Part shown: positions 7,801 to 15,195 of the stretch, one piece after another
Numbering within the stretch: the stretch's first letter is position 1
How the letters are laid out: each line of letters starts with the position of its first letter
DNA from: Cochliopodium minus
Taxonomy: Eukaryota; Discosea; Himatismenida; Cochliopodiidae
Direction of reading: 5' to 3'
DNA: 15,195 nt
Assembly (NCBI GenBank): GCA_024220525.1
Contig: JAMYWO010000017.1
Coordinates: 116,913 to 132,107, forward strand
The notes under the pieces: model-generated
The model's database searches: none
What the model saw: the letters and a program-made list of their open reading frames with translations, nothing else
What the model was told of the DNA's origin: nothing
Position numbers and translations under genes: made by a program

Positions 7801-10374
7801 GATGAGATCCAATCAATCTTTTCTCTTCATTGTTCATTTCCAAATAAATTTTAGCAAATTTACTGTTGAAGAAATTGTTAGTTGGAATTTTATGATTGAC
7901 TGAATAAAGAATGTAGAAGAAAGGATGAAAAGCCCTGATTTGTTGCCCATTTACTACTCCAGAGTCCTTGATTCCAATCAATTTTCTACCTTTTGGTTGT
8001 ATAGTCCTCAAGTAACTATTTTCATCTAGATGAAAAATATTCCTATTCTTCTTGAAAAAATCGTTTGTTGAGTTCTTTGTACATTCATTGTTGTAGATCC
8101 AAGGTTCTTTCAAATCAGGAGCTAAAACAAAAGTTGTTTCTAAATCGTTTTCTTCCAGAAAAAACATTAAATCTTCAAGAAAGTTGTTCAACAAAAGGAT
8201 TTCTTCCTCTTCGTTTCCGAATATTTCAGTTGATGTGGCTGGGTCACTTGATGTAGTTGCTTGGAGAGAAATATAGGGATGGGACATGTTCAATGGGAGA
8301 GTCCTCTCAACATGTTGCTTCAATTCATAAATAAAAATAAAAATAAAAATGAAAAAATAAAAAAATAAAAATAAAAATAAAATAAAAATAAAAAAATAAA
8401 AAATTAAAAAAAGAAAAAAATAAAAATAAATAATAAAAAGTAAATAAAAAATAAAAATAAATAATAAAAAATAAAAAATAAAAAATAAAAAATAAAAAAT
8501 AAAAAATAAAAAATAAAAAATAAAAAAATTATTTTACATGATTTATTGAGTTAGTTTGTGATGATAAAGAAAAACCATTAGATTGGGACAAGGGATGAAT
8601 TTCTGATAGCTGAGGTATAACATCACAGGTCGGAGGTGATTGAGTACCAACAATAAGATGTGATTGTGACTTTTTAAAAATCAATAAAATTTACAAAAGA
8701 TAAAAAAAAAATCTTTTACCCCTTCAGAGTCATCACTTTTCGCTCCATAATCGACAAAGTTTTCGTCACTTTCATCAAAGAAATCTTCAATAATGTTACA
8801 CTGTTTTTCAGGTTGGAGTAAAGTTTTAAAATTAGCCACTCCTTCTTTAGGCTTGACTAAAATAAGTTGAAAAATTAAATTTAACAAAAATAAAATAAAA
8901 TAATAATTAAAAAATTTACAACTGGTTCTTTTGTAACATAGTAAAACTTCCCTTCCACCACTTCGGCAGATGCATCGTTGAATTCAAACAATTCTTCACC
9001 AACCTTTGAAATATTGATGAAATGCCCATTGTTGTTCTCACCTTTGATAAGAAACGGAAATAAGATCAAAGTAGATGTTCTCATAAAGATCTGACAAAAA
9101 TGACATGTCAAAATTCGTTGTTTCGTATTCAATTTTAGTATCATTGATTCTAACACTTTTCCAAATCTCTCTGTTTATTCTGATAATTACTATTTCAGAT
9201 GGATCATAGTTATATTCAGCTGAGTGAATCTGATTTTGGCAATCAATACAAAATACTTTCTCTAAATTGGAGGAGATGCAATTGTAAATCATCAATTCTC
9301 TCAAAGTCATCTGTTTCTTTTGAGGAGGCAAAACAAGAGTCAAAATGAGAGATGGATCAATTTTTTGAGACTTCATTGGACAGTTCTGACAAGCTACGTT
9401 CCTGACCATAAAAGTGAAAAATCTAATGGAAAATGGATTTTCGAACAGGTTTTGTCTTTGATGTTCAATTGATTTCCGAAGGTCTTTGTGTTCATAATTA
9501 TTTACTGTTTCTAAATATTTTAAATAAATGGCAGAAAATTAAAAAATAAAAATTATTGTTCGATTCAAATAATATTAAAAATAAAAATAAATTACCATAA
9601 AAATCCATCAAATTTGTTGAGTGGAACAAAAAGGTGAGAAACTCGTGTGGATCGTTTTGTTCATTTAGATCTTTATCAGAATAAATAGAAAAAAGTAGCT
9701 GCAACTTCTGTACGTAAATGTCGCTCACGGTAGAAGTCTCCTCTTCAATCAACTCTTGGTGAATGGAAGTGAGTAGATATTTAGTTTCTGTACGAATCAA
9801 TCCATTCAACTCTTCCCCAAAAAATTCTTTGAAAGTGTCTTTTAACCCGCTTTTTTGATATGAATTCAAAATAGTTTCTAAACACGAATTAAGTTCAGTG
9901 CTATTTCTTTGGAAAGTGAACAAGAATGAACTAATGTTTGGAATATGGAAGAAAGTCTGTAGAGAAACACTAATATAACAAGTGTTTCCTACATTATTGT
10001 AACAACCAACAACTTTTTTGTAAGAAAATAAATGAAAAATAATAATGAAAATAAAAAATAAAATAAAATAAAATAAAAAATTTTATATTTTTACTCATTT
10101 TTTCTTGGGTTGTATTGATCACAGTGCCAATGTTAACTCGCTCATTATTGCCCTCTATTGTGTTGTTCATTATGTTCGAGTTTCCTGTCGGATTAGTGTT
10201 TTCATTGTTTACTAATAATGTGTTAAAATAAAATTAATAAACAAAAATCAAATTTTAATTTACTTATATTTCCATGAAGCGGACTTCCTCGTGAAGTATT
10301 TGGTCTCAAAGATGAACTTGTTCTCTTCCTAGTGGTATCGTCTTGAGAAGCAATAATTTCTTGGACAATGTTGG
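4163..10374 (-). CDS. Ubiquitin-specific protease (peptidase C19) with long C-terminal extension; 12 exons, three frameshifts
   Basis: A cysteine protease that removes ubiquitin. Exons: 10374-10264, 10211-10095, 10012-9596, 9510-8920, 8851-8720, 8669-8538, 8317-7147, 6951-6442, 6329-6079, 6022-5834, 5659-4852, 4758-4163; every junction is phase-compatible. Visible motifs, counting from the first exon shown: Cys box VGCYNNVGNTCY with catalytic Cys near 88; QND box NEQNDPHEFL near 190-200; zinc finger CQNC and CIDC near 256 and 310; His box NNNGHFINIS near 373; Asp box FEFND near 389; closing strand FFYILYSVN near 640. About 1,030 residues follow, mostly helical-looking, which recalls USP9X/USP34-type enzymes (inference). 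The true start is unseen; exon 10374 needs an upstream exon, or translation starts at the ATG before IEGNNERVN. Three one-base shifts interrupt the frame: near 9048 (extra base), near 4985 (missing base) and near 4315 (extra base). It could be intact with assembly errors, or a young pseudogene. Confidence 0.8.
5660..5833 (-). repeat. Intron composed of (TTTTTTA)n heptamers
   Basis: This protease intron (donor GTAGTT at 5833, acceptor TTTTTTAG at 5660) is largely a tandem TAAAAAA array on the plus strand, with about ten regular units at 5661-5735. Degenerate A/T units and two copies of a CTACAAAAT-type string follow. Read in the gene's sense direction it is an exaggerated T-rich polypyrimidine tract. 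Confidence 0.75.
6952..7146 (-). repeat. A/T simple-repeat intron
   Basis: Protease intron with donor GTAAAT (7146) and acceptor ACTATAG (6952), phase 1 on both sides. It is filled with irregular TTTTTA/TTTTA units in the sense direction. Left unspliced it reads as a run of Phe, Tyr, Leu and Ile codons that could be mistaken for membrane segments. The phase match and loss of low-complexity coding support splicing. Confidence 0.75.
8318..8537 (-). repeat. (TTTTTTA)n and related A/T repeat intron
   Basis: Lies between protease exons ending ...NSINH (donor GTAAAATAA) and beginning QHVERTL (acceptor GAATTGAAG), phase 0. The donor end (8470-8527) is a regular heptamer array; the acceptor end has mixed AAAAAT/AAAAT units. 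Confidence 0.75.
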
Positions 10375-10380
10375 CTTTTT

Positions 10381-10470
10381 AAAATAAATTTGATAAATAA
10401 AATAAATAAAATAAATTTGATAAATAAAATAAATTTGATAAATAAAATAAATTTGATAAATAAAATAAAT
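10381..10470. repeat. 18-bp tandem repeat beside the first visible protease exon
   Basis: The unit AAATAAAATAAATTTGAT repeats about four times with one shorter variant, ending at the unresolved base 10471. It lies between the acceptor of exon 10374 (TTTTAAAAAG) and the left end of the transposon. It could be the rest of a protease intron or divergent intergenic DNA. The single N at its edge may stand for a collapsed gap, so the copy number and the sequence next to the transposon are unsure. Confidence 0.7.
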
Positions 10471-10471
10471 N

Positions 10472-10475
10472 TTAA
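10472..10475. repeat. TTAA target-site duplication, left
   Basis: TTAA directly precedes the left terminal inverted repeat and matches the TTAA after the right one (13697-13700). TTAA duplications are characteristic of the Kolobok and piggyBac superfamilies. The base on its left is N. Confidence 0.75.
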
Positions 10476-10503
10476 GGACCTCTTCCAAAACATACAAGAA
10501 AGG
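10476..10503 (+). repeat. Left terminal inverted repeat of the transposon
   Basis: Begins GGACCTCTTCCAAAACA, then T, then ACAAGAAAGG. It is the reverse complement of 13669-13696 except for one T/C difference at position 18. Similarity ends immediately after AAAGG, so 28 bp is the full repeat length. Confidence 0.85.
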
Positions 10504-10931
10504 ACTTAAAATTATTCTGGATGGTGCAAAAGATACTCTAACTCATAAATAACTAAAAAAAAAATAATAAAAAAATATTTAAAGTAAAATCAAAAAAATT
10601 TTTTGATTGACACATCAAAAAATCTTATAACTAATTTTATTAATTTTAAGGGTTTACCTTTGAAATATGACGATGATTAATTGTAGTTTGGAAGTATTTT
10701 GGTATGTAGTTTTAAAAATTTTTTCAAAAAATTATTAATGATTTTTTCCTTATGATATTTTTCTCAAAATTTTTTTTTTCATAAATTCCAAGAATTTTTT
10801 TAAAAAAAGTTAAAAATTAATTTAAAAAAAAAAAAATTAATTCAAATTATTTCCAAACTATATTGTGAAAAAAAATTTTTTAAAAAAAATTATTTTTTTT
10901 AAAAAAAATTTCAATATTAAAAATTTTTTTT
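10504..10931. other. Transposon 3' non-coding region
   Basis: Between the left inverted repeat and the stop of the transposase gene. It is A/T-rich with long A and T runs that could pair (for example around 10780-10925). Holds no open frame of note; probably the 3' untranslated region and subterminal sequence of the element. Confidence 0.55.
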
Positions 10932-12989
10932 TTAATAGTCAGTAAGAACACCCCTGTCTCTCACCATATTATAATAAGTTGTGTGCCAGTCTTCCGGAAT
11001 TGGTATATTTCTTTTTATTCTTTCATAATAACATACTAATCTTTCTTTCAACTCATGAACTTTTGTTCCGGGCTTTACCAAATGAAAATTGGCGAAATAA
11101 AGTCTCAATTTTTCACCAGTCAGCTTTTCAATATCAACCTCCGTCAAGTGCTTTTCAAAGTTAATTGAAACATACTTATTTTTATTCAATTTGGACCATC
11201 TCTTTTCTATTTCTTTTCTTCTCCCTTTCTTAATTTTGAGTCTTTTTTGAATAAAATCCTTTTTTTCTGTGCTTCTTTCTTTCCTATTACTCCTATCATT
11301 GTCTCTTCTGCTCAAATGACTTTTAAATACAAGAGGAAGTTCAACATCTAGGGATTGGGAGATATTTTCTCCAGTTTTAAAATAGCCTTTATTCCATAGG
11401 TTTACAAGCAAAGCAACTTTACCTTCAAAATTATCATATTGAATACTGTTCTTATTGTTGATGTTGGCATACCAACCATTTGAACCTTCTACAACTGATG
11501 TATTCCCTTTTCCTACTATCATTGGTGCATTTTGGATCCACTTTTTGCTGATATTCTCCAAAGCTTCAATTTTCTTCTTGTCAGTCAAAATCGTTGATTT
11601 TTTTTTCTTAGTGCAAACACAAGTTGATGGGCACTTCTTTAAAGTATAATGAGGAACCATCATCCCAAACCTTTTTTGAAGTTCCACTACTTTGTCATTG
11701 AAATCATAAAAATCGTCTTCCATGTTTTTCACAAAATCAATGGACATTGATACCCAACTATCAATACGCTCATCAATCCTACCAGCCGTTCCGATTGTTT
11801 TCCAATCAGATGTCTTGTGTACATTTTTTTTTAAATGTGGAATATCTCTTGAAAGAAAAATATTCAACTTGTTTTTTTCAATGAAGTCTTGAAATTGTGC
11901 GTTGCTGGTCCCATCACCATCAAGACATATTTCATCAATTGAATTCATTATTCCTCTTTCTTCAATGATCTTAATCAAACGTTTTATTCCTTCTGATTCC
12001 ATAGATTTAGAAGACCCTTCGAACGAAACATTTCCATTTCCATCATACTTTTGTAGAGTTACATAAAATATTATCCTCCATTCTCCCTTAATATAAGCCA
12101 TCATAATCAGTTTATAAAGAGGAGAATTTCTCCTGATTGCCCACGAACCATCAAGAGAGGTAATAAACTTGAATCCTGAAGTGATCATAAAGTTTAGTTG
12201 TTCATCCATTGTTTCTTTTGCAAGTTGTATTGAACTTTTTAGAATAACTTTAGATATCAATTTATATTTCTTTTTATGAATAGGATTTGAGACAATACCA
12301 GAATATTGAGAAAATTTGATCCCTAAGATTAAGTTCATAATGGTAGTTGCGACATCCCCTTCAAAATAAAGTGTTTCTGTTGTGTCAAAATTAAAAGGTT
12401 TTTTCTCCCTCGTTTCTGTTCGAAAATAAGTTTTACAACTATTACATTTCGTATAGAGGTACAAGCTTGCAGAAGTTAAAAAGAGGGTTTTCATATCTAA
12501 TTGTTGACAGTTGGGACAACAAACTCTCTGGACAATGTGATTCAAAGAACTTATGCTCATAGTGATTTCTTTGGGTGGTAAATAATTTTTTGGAATACTC
12601 CTGCTATTCACAACTTCGAAATAGGGATCCTCATCTTGGATGGAAACGCTATCTATTTCTTCGATTTCAATTTGTTTTTGAGAATTGATTAAATTATCTC
12701 TGAATCTCTTGATGGCGGATGTTGCTGCATTACACATCAAACCTCCTATATAAAGTTCACTCACTTTTATATTATCCCTAATTTTATTTCTTCTATGATA
12801 CGCAACATTGCAATCTGTTTTCAAAAAATTATAGAGATTATCTTTTCTATCCTCACGCAAATCATTTTTTGATATTTTTGGAAGATTTTCGTATTTTGCT
12901 TTTAAATTGCCTTTCCATTTAATCAATTTATGATGGTACATGTCACAAATGTTGCAATGCCAAGGTTTATTTCCTTCTTTCTTCTTCAT
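10932..12989 (-). CDS. Kolobok/Mutator-like DDE transposase (685 aa) with C-terminal SAP domain
   Basis: Catalyses cut-and-paste movement of the surrounding element; acts in the nucleus. Starts at ATG 12989 (MKKKEGNKPWHCNICDMYHH) and ends at TAA 10932-10934, with no intron. In order: an N-terminal Cys/His cluster (CNIC...HH); a CPNC...CNSC zinc-binding pair at about residues 156-185; a helical segment; the catalytic core SLDGSWAIRR (Asp280), the signature GSSKSMESEG, CLDGDGT (Asp357, with Asp359 beside it), IPHLKKNVHK, a Cys-rich insert CPSTCVC, and VVEGSNGWY (Glu501). The order and the GSS..ME and DGD motifs match the Mutator-like transposase family (PF20700). A very basic stretch follows at about 565-610. 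A SAP-like DNA-binding helix pair (EKLRLYFANFHLVKPG through HELKERL) ends the protein near 630-665. The frame is intact. Homologous to the plus-strand gene from 13697. Confidence 0.88.
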   Translation of the reverse strand: MKKKEGNKPWHCNICDMYHHKLIKWKGNLKAKYENLPKISKNDLREDRKDNLYNFLKTDCNVAYHRRNKIRDNIKVSELYIGGLMCNAATSAIKRFRDNLINSQKQIEIEEIDSVSIQDEDPYFEVVNSRSIPKNYLPPKEITMSISSLNHIVQRVCCPNCQQLDMKTLFLTSASLYLYTKCNSCKTYFRTETREKKPFNFDTTETLYFEGDVATTIMNLILGIKFSQYSGIVSNPIHKKKYKLISKVILKSSIQLAKETMDEQLNFMITSGFKFITSLDGSWAIRRNSPLYKLIMMAYIKGEWRIIFYVTLQKYDGNGNVSFEGSSKSMESEGIKRLIKIIEERGIMNSIDEICLDGDGTSNAQFQDFIEKNKLNIFLSRDIPHLKKNVHKTSDWKTIGTAGRIDERIDSWVSMSIDFVKNMEDDFYDFNDKVVELQKRFGMMVPHYTLKKCPSTCVCTKKKKSTILTDKKKIEALENISKKWIQNAPMIVGKGNTSVVEGSNGWYANINNKNSIQYDNFEGKVALLVNLWNKGYFKTGENISQSLDVELPLVFKSHLSRRDNDRSNRKERSTEKKDFIQKRLKIKKGRRKEIEKRWSKLNKNKYVSINFEKHLTEVDIEKLTGEKLRLYFANFHLVKPGTKVHELKERLVCYYERIKRNIPIPEDWHTTYYNMVRDRGVLTDY

Positions 12990-13668
12990 TTTATTTATTT
13001 ATTTTTATTTGTTATTTTAAAATTAAATATTTATGAACACTCTATTTTTTATGAACTAATATATTTGAATTTTGTTGGAATATGTTAAAAAATCTTCATA
13101 TTAATCAAATAATATATCAAAAACGCTATTTGCCTTTAATTATTTTTTTCTCATTTAATTATGAAATTCAAAAAAAATAAAAAAAATTTTGTTTCTACTT
13201 TACGTGAACAAACGGATAGTTGGAAAATCTTATGTTGTTTTTTTTATTGTATCATCATACTTTAAGGATATCGGAAAATAGAAAGAATTTTTAAAAAATG
13301 AGAAATATAATGGGAGAGAGATTTATTGAAAACAATCTTTTTTAATCATTGAATCATCCCTCATCATTCAATCGAAAAACAAAACAAAAAATGAAAATCA
13401 CCTTCTCCCATCAAAAAAATTTTTAATTTCTTTTATATTTATTTTTTATTTTTCCTATCAGAGATCTTCAATTGTATCTTCTGATGGGTGAAATGAATAG
13501 ATGATATTAGATAATATAATCAAATTTTAAATCTCTTCCAAAATAAATTTATTTTCATGATGAGATATATCTCAAAAAAAGTTCTCATCCCAAGATATGG
13601 ATATTAAATTTTTTTAATTTTTATCGATTTATTTTGTGACACTTGGCTTCAAAAAGTTGTTGGAAATC
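12990..13668. other. Transposon 5' non-coding region with transposase promoter
   Basis: 679 bases between the transposase ATG and the right inverted repeat. Less A/T-uniform than the 3' side, with short scattered GC-containing motifs, for example CCCATCA (about 13407) and TGATGGG (about 13482), which are inverted relative to each other. It must contain the promoter for the minus-strand transposase. No other gene seen. Confidence 0.55.
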
Positions 13669-13696
13669 CCTTTCTTGTGTGTTTTGGAAGAGGTCC
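13669..13696 (-). repeat. Right terminal inverted repeat of the transposon
   Basis: Read on the minus strand it begins GGACCTCTTCCAAAACA, then C, then ACAAGAAAGG: 27 of 28 positions as in the left repeat. On the plus strand it happens to be open in frame with the downstream gene, but it is transposon end sequence, not part of that gene. Confidence 0.85.
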
Positions 13697-13700
13697 TTAA
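13697..13700. repeat. TTAA target-site duplication, right
   Basis: TTAA immediately after the right inverted repeat, matching 10472-10475. Its bases also form the first codons (TTA, then A of AGT) of the open plus-strand frame, placing the insertion at or next to coding sequence of that gene. Confidence 0.75.
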
Positions 13701-15195
13701 GTGATAGTGACGAAGAGGCAGAAAATTCACTAAAAGAGTTGTATTTTGAAAAAAGGAATGAAAAGGATCACCCTATTTTGAAAAAACATACTCCCTACTC
13801 CACCAAAAGGAAGAAAGAAGTTGAACCTATTAATGTTTCTGTTGGTTTCAAACCATTAGTAAATGTTTTGAAAGAGGTTAATTGTGTCCACTGCAACCAA
13901 TCTAATGTTGATTATGTTGATTATACTACTGTTGGTATGAAATTTACTATTTATTTGAAATGTAATGAATGTAAAAAGTATTCGTTGTTTGTGACACACA
14001 ACGAATTAGTTGAAGTTAATGGGGAAAAATTCATGTCTACAGAATTTCAACAAGTTATTCTCAATGTAATTAATGGAGTGAAATATAGTGTTTATTCCAG
14101 AACTCAACTCAATTCTAAAATTAACAAAAATCAATACAACAAAATTCGAGATATTGTTTTTGGAAAATCTGAAAATGAAGCGGTAAAAGAATTCCTGAAA
14201 GAAATTGAAAAAATAAAAATTAGATTTGAACAAAGAAAAGAAAAGACTGTTATTGGAATTGATGGAGCTTGGGGGATCAGAAGAAATTCTCCTGTGTTTA
14301 AATTGATAGTAATGAATTTGGAAACAAACAAGATAATTTGGATTGAAACCATTGTGAAAAAAGAATTTGGTAAATTTGGGAAACATTTGTACAACGGATC
14401 ATCCGTCAACATGGAAGGGGATTCAATACTAAAATTTTTAGAATTTTTTGAAGAAAACAAAGTTTTTCCTTGTATCAAAGAAATAAATATCGACGAAAAG
14501 GCTGAGTCCAAACTTTTGATATCAAAGTTCTTTGCAACTAATAACCATAATCATATCAAAATTAAACATGATCTTGCCCATGTCATTGTCACTATCACTA
14601 GAAACCAATCTTTTAAAAATCTCAGCGATGTTTTGAAATTAAAATTTATCAATTGGTTCAAAACATCAGTAAAAAAGGCAAATGGACGTACAGATTTAAA
14701 TGAAGAAGGAAAAACTCTATTTTTGAAACAAAATATTTGTTTTTCAGGTAATCATTACAAAGGAAAATGTGACCCTGGTTGTCCTTGCAAAAGCAAGCCC
14801 ACTATTCCTATTTTGAAAAAAGAAGAAGAAAAGGATTTCGAAATTATTTTGAATTTGATGTTAAAAAAATCACCAGATTTGATTTGTAATGGAAATACTT
14901 CAATAATTGAATCCTCCAATCATTGTTATGCTGCAATTTTTGGAAAGGATGCTCACTCTGTGAAACCAAATGTTTGGAGACCAAACGTTTTATTGTTTGG
15001 ACTTAGATGGAATGTTGGATATGAAAATGTATTGAAAATAATGTTTGATTGTTTTAAAATTCCTAAAAATGAGTTTGTCTTTGGAATATATAGAAATTAC
15101 GATCTTGAAAGGTCAAAGAATTCAGAGAGGTATAAAAAAAATAAAACAAAGTACAACACAACAAGATTTGAGTCTATTGTTGCCAGAAGAGAAAT
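13697..15195 (+). CDS. Second, diverged DDE transposase-like gene; 5' end lost at transposon insertion, 3' end beyond window
   Basis: About 499 codons without a stop, running off the right edge. No ATG occurs in frame before codon 80 or so (GMKFTIYL), which already lies inside the zinc cluster, so the start is missing. Order from the left: an acidic/basic leader (LSDSDEEAENS, KRKKEVEP); CVHC...CNEC; core GIDGAWGIRRNSP (first Asp); GSSVNMEGDS; INIDEKAES (second Asp); IKHDLAHV; Cys insert CDPGCPC; GNTSIIESSNHCYAA (Glu). Each block has a counterpart in the 685-aa transposase, at low overall identity. The second Asp block has lost the DGDG context of the active-looking protein. It may be an older transposon of the same superfamily or a domesticated relative; the left end at the TTAA suggests the younger element split it or inserted at an exon edge (TTAAG could act as an acceptor). 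Confidence 0.8.

Larger units (their letters stand above)
10476..13696. mobile_element. Complete TTAA-flanked DNA transposon, Kolobok-like (3,221 bp)
   Basis: Defined by 28-bp terminal inverted repeats (10476-10503 and 13669-13696) that match at 27 of 28 positions, flanked by TTAA on both sides. It contains one intact minus-strand gene for a DDE transposase (10932-12989) with no stop or frameshift. The transposase resembles the Mutator-like transposase domain group (Pfam PF20700) and has the D, D, E core and Cys clusters. The TTAA duplication together with this transposase points to the Kolobok superfamily; piggyBac is less likely because the termini start GGACC and the protein is a different fold group. 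Nearly identical ends and an intact gene suggest recent, possibly current, activity. It sits between the protease gene and a diverged transposase-like gene. Confidence 0.85.

Noticed and set aside
9010-9056. A possible 38-nt intron starting at the strong donor-like CAAAG|GTGAGA and ending at TTTCAAAG
   Set aside because: It would remove the His box (NNNGHFINIS) that fits the protease family. A single-base shift preserves every motif and is the simpler explanation.
10381-10470. CRISPR-like regular repeat
   Set aside because: The 18-bp units are adjacent with no unique spacers and consist of A/T simple sequence in a eukaryotic intron or intergenic region.
10472-10505. Minus-strand ATG TTT TGG AAG AGG TCC TTA looked like the start of a transposase gene, with the same frame at 13679 carrying GTG in place of ATG
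   Set aside because: The shared sequence is the pair of terminal inverted repeats plus TTAA, in opposite orientation at the two ends of one element. The apparent start codon is a coincidence within the repeat.
10472-13700. piggyBac transposon, because of the TTAA target site
   Set aside because: The transposase motifs (GSS..ME, DGD, VVEG with Cys clusters) are of the Mutator-like group, and the ends start GGACC rather than the CCC-type ends usual for piggyBac.
14006-14511. Two overlapping minus-strand open frames of 126 codons each
   Set aside because: They lie opposite the plus-strand transposase-like frame, which has clear family motifs; their Phe/Ser/Asn-rich translations are antisense shadows.

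Overview
The window is AT-rich nuclear DNA from a protist-like eukaryote. The evidence is short GT-AG introns (donors almost always GTA), multi-exon genes, TAA/TAG used as ordinary stops, a Ty3/gypsy-like LTR remnant, a cut-and-paste DNA transposon, and introns made of A/T heptamer repeats. Composition would fit a free-living amoeba or amoeboflagellate (amoebozoan, heterolobosean or Anaeramoeba-like), but the sequence alone does not decide the lineage. Single N bases at 2643 and 10471 indicate a draft assembly.

Layout, left to right. (1) Positions 1-1024 are a partial, decayed duplicate of 3742-4863. It holds the last 41 codons of an unrecognised plus-strand gene and a broken copy of the last exon of a minus-strand gene. 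(2) The duplicate stops exactly at an LTR (1025-1248) with perfect 8-bp TGTTGTGT/ACACAACA ends. Going right, it is followed by a polypurine tract and the 3' end of a minus-strand chromodomain retroelement (to about 2161); the rest of that element is missing. (3) 2162-2872 is AT-rich non-coding DNA with a 29-bp palindrome. (4) 2873-3867 is the complete two-exon plus-strand gene (311 aa, no recognised family). (5) 4163-10374 is one large minus-strand gene of at least 12 exons. It encodes a ubiquitin-specific protease with a long C-terminal extension (about 1,670 residues visible). All 11 introns are phase-compatible, but the reading frame is broken by three single-base shifts. (6) 10472-13700 is a structurally complete DNA transposon: TTAA target-site duplications, 28-bp terminal inverted repeats (27/28 identical), and an intact 685-aa DDE transposase (zinc-binding clusters, DDE core, C-terminal SAP domain). 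This fits the Kolobok superfamily or a close relative. (7) 13697-15195 and beyond is a second, diverged transposase-like gene on the plus strand, open to the window edge, whose 5' end lies at the transposon insertion point.

The host genes are a deubiquitinase and an unknown protein transcribed convergently. This convergent 3' junction was duplicated, and an LTR element then landed in the left copy. On the right, a TTAA-specific transposon landed between the protease gene and a related transposase gene. The main result is the transposon: its ends, target duplication and transposase can all be defined from the sequence.
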